This document shows positions 44,574 to 61,444 of a stretch of DNA of 64,000 bases, in pieces. The translations under genes and the position numbers were made by a program. The notes under the pieces are model-generated. The model was given only the letters and a program-made list of their open reading frames with translations, was not told where the DNA came from and did no database searches. The DNA is taken from positions 4,030,001 through 4,094,000 of the forward strand of contig NW_026946363.1 in assembly GCF_035222375.1 (NCBI RefSeq). The letters are read 5' to 3'. Source of the stretch: Podospora pseudocomata. Taxonomy: Eukaryota > Ascomycota > Sordariomycetes > Sordariales > Podosporaceae. Each line of letters opens with the position of its first letter. The stretch's first letter is position 1.

Positions 44574-46240
44574 TTTGCGAGATCGACTGGCTATGTTTGG
44601 CGGGAGTGGGGGAATGGTCGTGGCGGAAGAGAGGAGGTTGTTTTGTTGGGTGACCAATATCCAGCAGGACAGTGGCGGACACGGAGTTGATAAGGCTGAC
44701 TGAACAAAAAACCAAATCGGCGCTAGCTCTTGCATGCAGGGCATTCGCCCATCCGCCTCTTGGCGCCATCGGAGTGGGTTATGTAATCCCGTAGGTACCC
44801 GTTGGCTACTCGGGGCTTCGGCCAACCAATAACAACTTTCATCCCGACAGATCAAATAAAATTTCGCATTTCTATATGTATGGCACCGGATTCTGAGATA
44901 TATGCTTTTGATGATTTAGCTGGACCAGTTTTGGGAATCGGTGCTCGTGGCCTTCATTTGAACCTGGCCACTCAAAGAACTTTCGCACTGAAATACAGCA
45001 CATTCACCTGATAAGTTAATGCCAGCCCCGGGCCACCATCGAAACAGCTTTGGGAAAGCCGAACAACTCGTTGGCACTGATGGGCTTTGACAAGCGCATG
45101 TGTGGAGAAATCCGAGAAGCATGTGTGCTTCTGGAAGAATGCGGGGGTAATGTCCATTGGTAGTCTCGCAACCGCCGTGGCACATATTGGACGGCGATGA
45201 AACCGTTCCTGAAACAGAAAATACTGGCTGAGCTCTTTCTGCGCAGCTCATGAGATTCTACTTGGGATTATCAGCGGCTGAAGGCTGGGGTGTCGATGGA
45301 ATCCCAAGTTTGCACGCCGGTGCTTACAACCAGCGTCATTGAAGTGGTTGCTGTGGCTGAAATTCCTGTTGCTGACAAGAGATTTGTCCAATCAGAGTTG
45401 AGCGCTGATCGCACAACGGGATGTTGCAGATGGCCAACAAGATTCAACTTCGTACGGATACGGAGAGTAAAATGAAGCTGGGAATGCCTGGTGTCATGTT
45501 CATGCTATTGTTGGAGAAAACTGACAAGGCCTCTACTGCTTTGGCTACGTAGTAAACAACCAGGCAATTCATGAGCAGCCGGCTTCATACACAGCGAGGC
45601 CTGGGTTGCGTTTATGAACCTAAACAAGGGTTCTCCTTGGACTTGGACTTTCGAGCTTTCAGAGCTCCTTGTAAAACAGCGCTTTAGTTCATCACTAGTA
45701 GTGAGCTCTGAGTTCAGGGGTTTTGTTCTATATATGGCCCATCAAAGAATGTGCAAGGTCTCAACAGTCTTCATATATCATTGAGGTTGAACAAAGCACA
45801 TGTGCTGGGCTGGAAGTTGTCGTCAGCGCTGGACCTTGCAGCCGTTCCTAGGTCGGTCTGGGCAGTGGCTTGGACGGCCTGCATTAACACTTGGTAGGCG
45901 AAAAGCGGTGTGACCCCGTTAAGAGCTATCCAAACCCAGGTATGGGTCGGCCCAGCGGTTTTAGCGGCGCAGCCACTTTCCCTGCGCTCTCCTCTAGCCT
46001 CCTGTTCGTTTCGCCTGTCTCTTCTCATTCCGCAGAACAGTCTCACAAGGAACATCTACATCACCTCGCAATCTCGCTCCCCCAACACACCTCCCTACGA
46101 CCTCAAGGACACGAATACCATCGCTTCATACCCGCGCGAAACCATCTGCGAGCGAGTTTGCACGCCTCTTGCTGTCTTTGATTGAAATCGACCCCTTTTA
46201 AGCCACCAGTAGTCGCCAGCGACAGTCGTCATCCATCAAC
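44574..46240. other. Divergent intergenic region, LIP5/SNC1
   Basis: About 1.7 kb with no recognised gene. The last ~200 bp before SNC1 are C-rich and pyrimidine-rich, consistent with a 5' leader. A small imperfect palindrome (CACTA-G-TAGTG) lies near 45695. Confidence 0.5.
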
Positions 46241-47083
46241 ATGTCTTCCGAGCCGTATGACCCTTATATCCCCGCCGGCCAGCAGGGTTCGTCGCAGGAT
46301 CCCGGCAATGCCAGGACGCAAGCTTTGAAGCAGGTGGGTGATTTCGCAGTTTAACTCGACGTTCTTGAGACAAGATGGGAGACGGAGAACTTGAGTCGTG
46401 GGTCTGCCCAAGGCCGCTGTTCCCGAGAGTCCGATCGACTGGTCCATCAGCCAACAACATCACCACCCTTCGTTCTCGCGGCATCAACAACACCACCCCT
46501 TACGAACTTTGTGGGATTGAGGGATGGGGCATGAAATTGCAGCTAGTCGAGAACTTCTGCAGTGGAAAAAAAAGTCATCTTTCATGCTGCGGTGATGCGC
46601 TTGGGCTGATGTTGGGCGATGATGGCGCTTTGGGTGCTATGTCGATCGGGGGTAGAGATTATGGGCAAAATTCAGGTTATTCTTTCAAAGGGAGCGAGCT
46701 AACAAATTCTCTAGCAAATCGACGAGACTGTCGATGTCATGCGCAAGAATGTCAACAAGGTCGCCGAGCGTGGTGAGCACCTTGATAGTCTCCAGAACAA
46801 GACCGACGATTTGGCCATGTCCGCACAAAATTTCCGCCGTGGTGCCAACCAAGTCCGCAAGAAGATGTGGTGGAAGGTATGGATACTTCAAGGCTGAACT
46901 GGTTGGTACAGGATGCTAACATTTCGCTACAGGACATGAAGATGCGCATCTGGCTCATTGTCGGTATTATCGTCCTTCTCGCCATCATTATCATCCCTGC
47001 GGGTATGTATACCACGATGGTCGCGGCATCGAATGTTTTAGTTTCCATGCTAACCACACCCTACAGTTGTTGCTACGAGATAA
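46241..47083 (+). CDS. SNC1: Synaptobrevin/VAMP v-SNARE (Snc1-like)
   Basis: Model: join(46241..46333, 46715..46876, 46933..47002, 47067..47083), 113 aa. It is the vesicle R-SNARE for fusion at the plasma membrane and endocytic recycling. The SNARE motif starts at [20 protein letters not shown] and contains the zero-layer Arg in [16 protein letters not shown], followed by a C-terminal membrane anchor ([20 protein letters not shown]). Intron 1 is long (381 nt). The last exon is only 17 nt (VVATR then stop) and easily missed; without it the anchor is cut short. Introns start gtgggt, gtatgg and gtatgt. In filamentous fungi this protein concentrates at the hyphal tip, so it links functionally to the SKT5 chitin pathway. 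Confidence 0.95.
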
Positions 47084-51180
<4,097 letters not shown>

Positions 51181-52174
51181 GATGCGGAAGCAAGTCTTAT
51201 AAAGCATACTCGTACATATATATTTTTGCAAGCAGGTTCTGGTGTGGTTCATCAAGGGGTGCCATCCCCATCGATTGCCACTCATTGTTAGCGGGAGAAA
51301 GCTTTTCTTGGGTTTCATGTTCATGTTCATTCCGTACGGATTATACATATTTGATGCGATGGTGGTGGACACTTTGGGTTTCCTTGTTGTCTTATGGAGT
51401 TCAAGGGGAACTCGAAAAACGGTTATTCGGCTGGCATTTGAAGAAAGAAGCGGGTTTGTTTTGAACTCGGATGGTTAGTTTTTATAAAAAGCTGTATGGA
51501 GAAAAGCGTTTCTAGAGGCAGCAACAGGGGGCAGTTGTGATGATGAGCTGGGTGGAGTTGTGTCGGTTATATCCAGCGAAGCACTTGACTCAATCGGGTA
51601 GGTCAATTGCGAAGCCGGTTATCATTCGTCAATTGAGCTGATCAAGGTTTATTTACGGCCTTTGTCTCCAACATCAGAATCTGAAGGTGGCGGGTTTACT
51701 GTGTACTGTTGAAGAGGTTGCGGCGAGGTTGAATGTGCCGATTCAACGCTCTTTCCGCCAGTTGAGCTTACAAGTAGACCAGAGAAGGTGAGAAGGCACA
51801 GCAAACGCCCAGTGGCAACTCCTGCTTCCAAAGGGTAGGTGAGGTCAAGTGTGGAGACCTTTGAACACCTGATAAACCGTCCGGGTTTCCCCTTCTGCTT
51901 TGATGTTTTTCCCGCATCTTTTTGAGCCCCTCCTGTCAAAGCCTACCCCTCCATTGCTTTTCGAGTCATCTCCACCACTCAACCGGTAGCATCACGTTCT
52001 CGTCGCCAGAAGTCGGATTCCTCGGCTTATAACTTTGGCTCTTATCGTCACACTTTTTGGGAATTTTCATTCACTTCTTTGTTACAAGTCCTGAGACGAA
52101 GTCATTACTCGACTTACGTCACCAACACAGAAAACTTTCAGTAACCGTCGAGTTCCAAAACACCACAGTTCAAA
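51181..52174. other. Intergenic, ARG5,6 to BNA6
   Basis: About 1 kb. Contains TGACTCA at 51586..51592 and TTACGTCA at 52114..52121 (bZIP-type sites), the latter about 55 bp before the BNA6 start. No gene seen. Confidence 0.55.
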
Positions 52175-53156
52175 ATGATGGACCTCCCCATCGACCACGG
52201 CCACCTTGAGCACCTCTTGCCTGCCTCATGGAAAACCTCCATCACGGCCTGGCTGGCAGAGGACACCCCCTCCTTTGACGTCGGCGGCTTCGTTGTCGGC
52301 TCCGACCTCCGCACCGCCACCCTGTGGGGAAAATCCTCTGGCATCCTGGCAGGCGTCCCCTTCTTTAACGAGGTCTTCACCCAGTGCGGCTGCACGGTCG
52401 AGTGGCACGCCCGCGAGGGCTCCCACGTGGAGACGCACGGGGGTAAAAAGGCACTGGCTACCGTCACGGGACCTGCGCATGGGCTTTTGGAGGGCGAGCG
52501 TGTCGCTCTGAACATCCTTGCGCGGTGCTCGGGGGTTGCGACCATGAGCAGGCGGCTGCTGGTTAACCTGCGGAGCGCGGGGTACAAGGGGATTTTGGCG
52601 GGAACGAGGAAGACGACGCCGGGGTTTAGGCTGGTGGAAAAGTATGGGATGCTGGTTGGGGGGGCGGATACTCACAGGATGGATTTGAGCACAATGACGA
52701 TGTTGAAGGATAATCATGTTTGGAGCCGGGGGAGTATTACGCAGGCGGTGAAGGCTGCGAAGGCGGCGGGGGGGTTTAGTTTGAAGGTGGAGGTGGAGGT
52801 ACAGAGTGAGGAGGAGGCGGACGAGGCGATTAGGGCGGGGGCGGATGTGATTATGCTGGATAATTTTACCGGGGAGGGGGTGAAGGTTGCGGCGCGGAGT
52901 TTGAGGGAGAGGTGGAAGGGTGAGAGGGAGTTTTTGTTGGAGGTTTCGGGGGGGTTGACGGAGGATAATGCGGAGAGTTATATTTGCAATGGTGAGTTTT
53001 CTTTGGGTTGTGACGGGGATGGATATCTGCTAACGGCGGTGAAAAACAGATATCGATATCCTTTCCACGAGCTCGATTCATCAGGGGGTGCGCCATATTG
53101 ACTTTTCGCTGAAGATTAGCGTGGAAAAAGGCCAGGGCCCCGAGGTGGCTAGCTGA
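52175..53156 (+). CDS. BNA6: Quinolinate phosphoribosyltransferase (nicotinate-nucleotide pyrophosphorylase)
   Basis: Model: join(52175..52991, 53050..53156), 307 aa. It converts quinolinate and PRPP to nicotinate mononucleotide in de novo NAD synthesis. Diagnostic blocks are [72 protein letters not shown] (active-site Arg, Lys and His), [15 protein letters not shown] and [11 protein letters not shown]. The intron (gtgagt...gctaac...aacag) replaces a fortuitous extension with the family C-terminus [20 protein letters not shown]. There is no targeting leader, so it is cytosolic. Composition of the coding strand flips from C-rich to G-rich near 52450. Confidence 0.96.
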
Positions 53157-54143
53157 ATGTTAGGGGTCTCAGAGGTCTTTTCTCATCAACAGCTGTATTT
53201 CTGCACATGATTGGGTTTGTTGATTAGCGATTAGACATGTTCGTGGCTAGCAGGGGCAGGCAGATGGCCTGACGCATAACAACAGAAGTTTCTTTTTTGG
53301 TTGACAGCTCAAACTCCCTTGTTGGATGAGATATTCCGCGGAGAGGCTTCCTGCAAGGAACTTGATCAGATGCAGATGCTTGTTGCATGTGGTTGGTTTC
53401 TGCCTGGCTCTTACCGGTGGTAGTCTCCGTTTAGAAGGAAATCCAATATTGCTGGCAATACCACCCACCCTCCGGCCATGCAAAACTCCCTGCAGCAAGA
53501 ATTAATTTCTTCTACTTTTCGTCCGTCCAGGCTGGAGGATGCCCGGGATCCGGGGTCTCCGACACGGCAGATACCCCTGTTCCCACGTGGCTATCCCGAC
53601 GTCCCTTTTCTCTTTCCGGTAGTTATACGTTTCGGGGAGCAGTGATGCTCGGCTGCGGCACAGGAGATGGAGGGATGGCCATGAGGCAGCAGGGAATCTA
53701 TGCGAGGGGGTGGGATATCCATATTCGATCATCATAGGAGAGACGGGGGTGCCTAGTTGTTGTTTTGGAGTAACCACACCCCTTATGTTGCTTTGGCGGA
53801 AGGCCATGTTTTGGATGGTCACAAGACGGAGCTGGTCGTTAGGTCTTTTGTGGGCTATCAAGTAAGTTACCTAAGGTAAAACAGATCTGGTCTGCATCAG
53901 GATGAGCTTGCATCAAGTTCCAAAGTACAAAACCGGATACGGGCATCGTTGTAAAAGAGTTCATTAGAAAGAGGCCCAAAATAGAAAAAAAATCCAGAAT
54001 CTGTATTCTGAACCCCGGGTCTACCAATCTTCGTAGTCATAGTCCTCCAAGAGAATTCCCGCCATCCTCCCCAATTCCCTTGGTTTCCAATCACAGTAAT
54101 TATCCTCGTGTTTGGGTGTACACCATGCCAATATCTCGTCCCT
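53157..54143. other. Intergenic, BNA6 to hypothetical gene
   Basis: About 1 kb, no gene recognised. The right end holds the 3' flank of the reverse-strand hypothetical gene. Confidence 0.5.
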
Positions 54144-54940
54144 CTAATTCTCACCGATCTCCTCCGAGTAGTCTTCTATGGTGCGTTGAACTACAGCCAT
54201 GACACTGTTCCACATATCCAAGCTGATTGTGTCACTTATTCTTTCATTCCGCCTCAGGTCACAGATATCGACTGAGACCTGACGAAAAAAACTCCGCCTA
54301 TCATCGCCATCTCCCATCTGCTCTCGGAACAAGGTGTGGGAGACTGGATTTTGCTTTGCGTAGAGCTGGAGATGGTAGTATGCAAGCCAGAAGGTTTCGT
54401 CTGGCGTGCTCCAAGGAATCGCCTGATAGTTGAGTTTCTTGATCAGTTCTATCATAGGGCCTGGAGGGTTGTCCTTCGGTGGCGGCAAAAGATGGATGTG
54501 AGAGCACCACCGCCTGCATAATTCCAACTCGTGCCTGGTGGCCTGGAAGATATCAAGCCACGGCATCTTGATGAATTGAATAGAGACCATCTCTTCTGTG
54601 CACCATACCGTGGATGTGTGCCCCCCACAACGTCCATCACCGGACTCACCACCAGTGGCGAATAGTAGCCGTATGGTAGAAACCAAACGTCTCGCAGAAA
54701 GTCTTCCAACTTCCAACGTGCCTTGTGATAACGCTCATCTTCACAGAGTCTCTGGTTGATAACACCCTTGGAGGGCGAGGGGGTCCAATCTACGCAGTAG
54801 CCGAGTTCTGTATCCTCGTAGGGGCCGTATTCATCTGCTCTGTAAATATCAAGACACAAGTTCACATATCCCTCGGTCCTACGGCTCATCACCTTGCGGC
54901 CAGGGTCATGTTGCAGTAGGTTTAACAGCCACTCTACCAT
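54144..54940 (-). CDS. Hypothetical protein with one intron
   Basis: Two overlapping reverse frames fit one spliced gene. The first runs from ATG 54940 (MVEWLLNLLQHDPGRKV) to about FLPYGYYSPLV; the second contains MPWLDIFQATRHELELCRRW, ETFWLAYYHLQLYAKQ and SLDMWNSVMAVVQRTIEDYS and stops at 54144. A donor gtgagt starts at 54649; in-phase acceptors end at 54591 or 54543, giving 245 or 229 aa. No clear CTAAC branch point is visible, so the exact join is uncertain. No domain recognised. It is Trp/Tyr-rich and mainly helical, probably cytosolic, with an acidic C-terminus. It may be a lineage-specific gene. Confidence 0.6.
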
Positions 54941-57900
54941 GAGGGCGGGGGTATCTATCCTCTTGTGATTCGGTCATTTCGTCGTGATTCACACTGGTAG
55001 GTAGGTGGTGATCGATAAAACGCAGCCGAAAGGGGGTGAACAGATCGGGGTGTTGAGTAGATCGAGGCGAGGTTGTCCAAGTACGTGGATTTGCAGCTTG
55101 ATTGTGAGTATCGGCAGGAATTATTTGTCCAAATTCAGGATTTTGTGGGCTTCATGTAGTGGTGGCCTTGCCAAAACTTAGAGTTTTATTTGTTTCAGAG
55201 TATCCTTTTGGCCGGGGCTTGATTGTACTTGCCTAACGAGTTCCTGGACAGCAGCCAAACGGAAACGGCGATGCTCTTTTCATCAGGAAGTTGTCCGAGG
55301 AAAGAGCATCTCATGTCTGTCTCAAGATTGGAATGACTCCTCTTAACCACCTTGAGTTTGAGTTTTACTTCTTTTGCAACCCACTGACAATATTCTCGCG
55401 TGCCAGCAACCTCTGAGCCATCAAGAGATCGTATTGGCGCAACTTACACCCTCATCGTCGCTCGTTCCAAGCAGCGAGAGTCAGAAACAGCAATGCTCAC
55501 ACTAACCTTCTTTAGCAGCCGCAGCCCACTCAGATAGTCAGCCAGCAGCTTCCACTTGCAGAAGACTCGGGAGTCGGGTTAAGCTCCGTGGTCCTCCAGC
55601 AAGAACCGGGCCAAGCTCCGCAAAAGCACGAGACAACAAGGAAGAAATGATCTTCCCAAGCATCTACAGGGGCTTGTTTCGAATATTCCGCAACTCCTCT
55701 CCTATCATATATGATCAACCACTTTGAACGGCTCTTTTCGCTTTCGCTTTTAAACCTGGCTGCAGATGCATGGCACAGAGCTATCTCCGAGTCTTCTTCA
55801 CGAATTAAGCAGGCTGAAGCCTTGTCGATTTTCTTCTTCCTTTTGAACTCTCCCACCAATTACCCCCTGTCAGCTCTTCTAATGCAAGCTGCAGCTAGCA
55901 ACGCTCAGGGGCCCCTGAAACTGCAGTGCTGTATGTAAAGATAACCGACAACACCCCTCTGGGGGCTACTGATGGCTGCGAAGAACCAAAACTCGCCTGC
56001 GATTGGATCTTGAGTATGTCGCCTTCAGGACTCGAAACATGTTGTTACTGTATCTTGACTTGCACGAGATGTCGACGCAGATGGGCAATGCATGTTTCTA
56101 GTCTAGGGTACCTACGTATCTGAAGCACCATATGCTTCCTCGTCGGATGCCTGATTCGACGTTTTCATGAACGCATTCGTTCAGAAGGATGAGCCATTCG
56201 AGGTTTAGCAGCATCCCCACAGATCGCGCGCAAAAAGTCTGTATACTTCAACAAGGACGTCGCACAGTGGGCATCTCCCACCCAGGTGCCTACCAACCAC
56301 ACCCGGTCGCTTCTCGCATTCGCAGTCTGTACTTAACGCCCCGCAACTCCGCCCTCCTGACGAACGTCACGCTCGATCAGAGGAGGAGGAGGAGGCTCCC
56401 AATTTCCACGTGGCTAGGTTGCATTGAAGGATCATGTGCCTGGTATGTTGTCAAGATGCTTGCCTCCGGTTTATCTACCCCCTGCTTTATACATTGATGG
56501 CGTACTACGAGATGCATCTGTCAAATGTCAGTTTGTTTGACTTTTGATTTGTGGAGGTTGATGTCTCAGCTTCTGCAGCTGGGTAATTTCACATGCGGAC
56601 CCCAATGGCACTTCATTTTTAAGTGCGCAGTTGATACTGGGACTGGGAGGGCTGTTGATGGTGTTTTCGACATCAGTCCTATCCCACCCCCCCTCCCTTC
56701 TTTGTTTAGTGGTCGTCGGGAAGTCCGGCAGTAGCGTAGTGGGTGAGCGGTGTGTGCGGTTGAGATCTACTACCGAGGTTTTTACAGCCTTGTCTTTGTT
56801 GTCGTCATGGGTTCCGCTTGGTACCTTATCCAGCACTTCGTTTTGAGAAAGAGAGGAAGAGAGACAAGGCGGCAGATCGGGCTGAGAGAGATGATGCAAG
56901 TACCGTTGTATGTCGCTTTTTCAGGGAAACGAGGGGGAAAATGCGGGATGTCTGGTTCGTCTCGAGGATGCGTGGTTAGGTATTCTGCGGAGACTGGAGA
57001 TATGGGGGGCCTGGGGCTCGATGGGCAGACTGCCGTTGCTACACCTGGAGGAGTATCTCATCAGTATAAGAGGTGAGCTTGCCGGCTTTCCTGTCTCGTT
57101 CCGTGTCCCTCATGGAAGACAAGATTTTACCATCTATACACATTCAACACTTACCCTTGAACACATTCTTCTCTTCATCCCAGCGCCACATGCACTCATG
57201 TATGCTACCTGGCTCCTCACACCAAACAACAATGCCAACCAAACCCCCCAAGCCCACTGAATGGACCCTCCTCTACATCCAAACCACCCAGACATCTCAC
57301 CAGCAAAGGCAAGACCACACCACAGACATCCAGCAGTCAAAACAAGCCTATCAAGCTGCCGCTCAAAGAAAAATACAAGAGGACATCGGCTCTCTACTGG
57401 ATACACCACCATCAAAACCGCAACAGGAACAACGGCCACTCACCATTTCCCGTCGTTCTCGCCCTAGGAACTGAGCCAAACACCCCAATAGTTACACGAA
57501 CTGCCCTGTCATCAAACAATCCGGGAGGGTGAGAGAGGGGTGTACTACTGGTCCGCGAGTAAGCCGGCGGCAATGGCGGCATTACACTCTTCGGCTCTCG
57601 TTCATGACGATCGTAAAAACAAGCGGTGGAGGATTGAAGTCGAGAAATGTGGAGGAGGCGGTGGCGGGAACGGATAACGGATGCGGGAACTGAGCACGAA
57701 CCGGTTGGTTGGCGAGCGAGCAAAGCCCGCCCAGCGAGGCCACACTATGGCTGGGTGGTGTGGCTTCAGTAGCATTTCTGGAGGGGTGACAAACAAGAGT
57801 GGGAATTGATGAACTGGGATGAAGAGACGAATGCATAAAAGGGGTTGTTTGCTAGCGGGGTTTTCTCTTGTTTTTTTGCTATAATTAGGTGACCGATTGT

Positions 57901-60900
57901 TTCCTGCTGGCCAGGGAATGGGTATGGATTGGGTTTCTGTCTGGAAAGAGGAGGTTGTCATATTGGTTGGCCTGGAAGCCGGGCCTTGGGGGTGTGCGGT
58001 TAGAGGGGGTCGACAAATTGTTTATCGAATATCTGGTTGGCTGGCTGGGGCGTTGGTGACACAAACAGCACGTTTCTTTCTCCGGCGACGTTGGGGGGTC
58101 TCTTGGGTTGGCGAGCACGCGGGGCATCGATTCGGAAGACGTAGGCGAAATGATCCTAGTCTATCTTCGTTCACAGATCATGGCTTTTTTTGTAAGTTGG
58201 GTAGCAGGATGTGATTTGATAGCGTGTCTCGAACCCGGAGATGCGTGTTGGCGATGAACCGGAGAACACTCCGGTCGAGATTGTTTGCTACCTACCTCAT
58301 CTATTGTTCTGGTTAATATGTGAGGTGTCATATCCCATGTAAGCAGCCCAGTCTCATCTGACAAGATCGCCGTGATACCCGTACTGGGGAAATGCAGGTG
58401 CTGTAATTTTGTTAAAGCCTGCGGCGCAAATAACCACACTTCCTCAAAGCCGTTGAAAAATGAGCCTCTTGGGTGCAGGTGAGGCAACGTTCCACATCGA
58501 TCTCACTTGACTTGAGGTCGTCCAATGATACAAGGCAGAAGAAGTTGGGAAAAGGTATGCAAGCAGAGGAGGCTCTGAAAGTGCACTTCTTTTTCATCCC
58601 TCTTTGAAGAGAGAACATGAAGATGCGGAGCAGGAGCGGGAGGGCGCTCCCAGAAAGTGGGAGCAAAAGCCAACAAGTGCTCAAACCGAAGCGCAGAATC
58701 GGATGAAGAACCGGATAACGGCTGCTCGCCTGTGACGATACGCGACTGCCAACCGGAGGAGGGGATAGGAAGAGCGCCAAGTTTGTGAGAAGTGATAGGT
58801 TGGCCTCGCCGGTCTCCTCTTGTCCACATTCTCCGCAATCTCTCAGCCTTCCCCTTTTCGTCTTAACGATTGAAAGTGCAGATTGGGCTACATAAAGAGG
58901 CCAGAGACGATGAATCTGAATAGAATATAGACACCGAAGCATGGCGATGAACAGGATTTTGTCTCCTGGTTTTTGGGCATAGGGGTTCTCCAAGCCAATA
59001 TTGTTGGTTGATATGACGTTGGGCATTGTTCTCGGCGGCCAGCCTCATGGGATGTTATCCGCAGAACATATAATCTCGGTTCGTCGTTGAACACCACCCC
59101 AAGTCTAGAATGTTTGAGGCGAGAGTAAATGCCTCAGTTTGACGCATGCTGCGAGCAGCTTGCCGGCTTCTTTTGACACTCGTCAAGCTCCTCCCCGTCT
59201 GCAGCAACCCCCGTGTATTTCCTTCGCCATCCAATCAGCACGTCACCGGTTTCCTGCATAAGGCTTGATGTTCTCACTCTTTCATCTTCGGGTGTTCCAT
59301 GGTCTTGCTCATTCATTGTATTCTCCGCCATTCCTATCCCCAAATGTGATTCGACCGTTTCATCGCTCTTGGTTAGGTATATCCAAGTACTTCAGTGTAT
59401 TGTTCGGGTACCTTTTATGATTTCACGTTGTTGATGAGCCCGACGTATGGTGGGTTCCGCATGCATCACCACACTCCGGTAGCCTCCCGTAAAAATGTGG
59501 GGGAAACAGGAGTAGAAAGGATATGCGAAACGTCACACCGCAGCGGCTGATGGCCGCCTCGAAATCTTTATGGGGTGAAAGAGATAAGAGGACCGGCCAA
59601 AAGCGATTCAAGCCTCGATTAACCGTCCCCTCTTCTCTTGTTGTTTTCAGGGGAAGAGGATATGGTTACTGAGTGCCACCGCCGTGCTTTCTCGTGAGTT
59701 ATCCAAAGTTCTCACGGTTCCACATAGAACATTTTCCGACAGGCTGCTGATGATCTGAAGGGCGGTGTACATCTGTGAAAGGGGTGGTCAGCAAAGCTGC
59801 CCCTGATCTGCGAGTAAGCACGGGTGAGAACTTTGGGCAAACGTCAACTGGTCTGTCGCGCCACAACTACCCCATGGACTCCAGCAAGAATTGTTGTCTA
59901 CAATGGTGACGAGTTTCCCCTCATGCCGGAGGAAAGCGAGGTTCGCCCTCTAACGCTCTGTGGGCAACGAGCCGCCCGCAAATGTCTCCGTGTCGCCTTG
60001 GGCCGCGAAGTTCTGACAACGTGACGGCAAAAGGGCAGCGCATTTCGGGTGTGATATCCGGTTTTACAACCGGCGAGGGCTTGTGATAAGAGGCTATGGC
60101 CTTCCAGGTAGAGATAACTGCTCACCAAAGAAGGGATGAACCTTGCTGGTCTCCACAGCTGTATTGTCTGAAAGGCTACGACTCACCAAGTCGATATCCA
60201 TAGCTGCCCAACCCCTCCGGAAAGGCGCAGACAGCACTCTGGAAAAGCGAATAAGCCGGCTGAAGCGGCGATGGCCCCTGTTCCCTTGGTCTGCAGCGCT
60301 CCGTGCAGGACAAGTCCTGTGCCCGGGTGTGTCCGAGCCGTATAAGTGAACGGCAATATGCCATCCGGTCTGAATATGAGCCAGTCATAATTGTTCTGAA
60401 GCGACAGTCCTGATAATAGACTAGTCCAACGTGTGTCGTTCAGCGAGTGAGGGTAGATACATACCACACCGCTATTTGAGCCGCACCAACAGGACTGAAG
60501 TTGGATATCTTCTGGAGATCTCCAAGTGAAGCGCATTCTGAGGACCGACCCAGGGAAAGATAGGCGTTCAGCAAAAGACCGCATAGTTCTTTAGACCACT
60601 CCTTCAACTACCACCATCTCTCTCTGAGGCGTCATTGCATTTTCCCGAGGATTCCACACTCCAAATTCTGAGATATTGGACTCGGTGTGGTGTAAATATG
60701 TGCCTTCCCGTCGCTTGATTACAACCAGTGTAGCAAGCAAGGAAGGGGCGCCACGGTAGGCGGGACTCCGTCTTCTGGCTCACATAATCGAAACCTGTGA
60801 CGTCTCAAGAAGGGTACCGTGACAGAAGCTGCACGAACACTACAGCGTAGCACTTGGAATGTGTGGTTTATAAAAGCGTAGAAGTCCGGATATTCCTTCG

Positions 60901-61002
60901 TCAAGAGCAGTCTTCCTACATTCACACTTCAGATCAGCGTCCCAGTATCCAAAACCAGAACAGCAGTTCAAGACCACCTTACCCAAGACACCGTACTTCA
61001 AC
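54941..61002. other. 6-kb gene-poor stretch with no confident gene
   Basis: Many open frames of 60-200 codons overlap on both strands and none shows a known domain. The best weak candidate is 56807..57076 forward (MGSAWYLIQHFVLRKRGRE), about 90 aa with a possible N-terminal helix and Arg-rich segment; an overlapping frame (56910) looks equally plausible. A reverse frame at 59134..59343 is hydrophilic and short. Composition is ordinary. I see no repeat family or mobile element. Confidence 0.45.
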
Positions 61003-61444
61003 ATGACTTTGATAAAAAGCGAAGAGCAAACCACATCGTCAACCGGCCCAACAACCGCCCCTCTTTCATCCTACCCAGCCATGCTCCGTCTTGACGAGGA
61101 CGAGGAGGATGCTTCGTACGGGCTTTCCTCTGAGAAAGGCCCCTCTGGCAGCTACGTTGCTGCGTACCCGGAATCTGACGACAGATTGGCGACGGGCAAG
61201 ACCAACCAAGAGAATCTCAGCCATGTTGGCGCTCGCTCCATGTCGACAACGGGAACAGGGCGGGATGATGCCGCTAGTCGGACAGAACTGGACAAAGAGA
61301 CGAAGAAAATCAAGGACACGTGCTTGGTTTCAGTTCGAGATGAACTAGGCCGAAGTTTGACTTGGTACGTCACAGGCCAACTACCAGTCCTGAAAGGTTG
61401 GGCTTTATGCTAACAGAAGGTTTTCGTTTCGGAAGCCGTCATAG
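61003..61444 (+). CDS. Hypothetical disordered acidic/Ser-Thr-rich protein
   Basis: Model: join(61003..61364, 61420..61444), 128 aa. It begins MTLIKSEEQTTSSTGP and is rich in Asp, Glu, Ser and Thr (LRLDEDEEDASYGLSSEKG) with a Lys-rich stretch (TELDKETKKIKDTCLVSVRD). No domain recognised. The intron gtacgt...gctaac...agaag is plausible; using the nearer aacag acceptor would create a stop at the junction. Without splicing the frame ends after 136 codons. The clean ATG context (caacATGACT) supports a start. Confidence 0.45.

Noticed and set aside
56807-57076. Small gene starting MGSAWYLIQHFVLRKRG
   Set aside because: Attractive start, but two frames compete downstream, the candidate introns are too short or unneeded, and no family is recognised. 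Left as a weak candidate in the gap entry.
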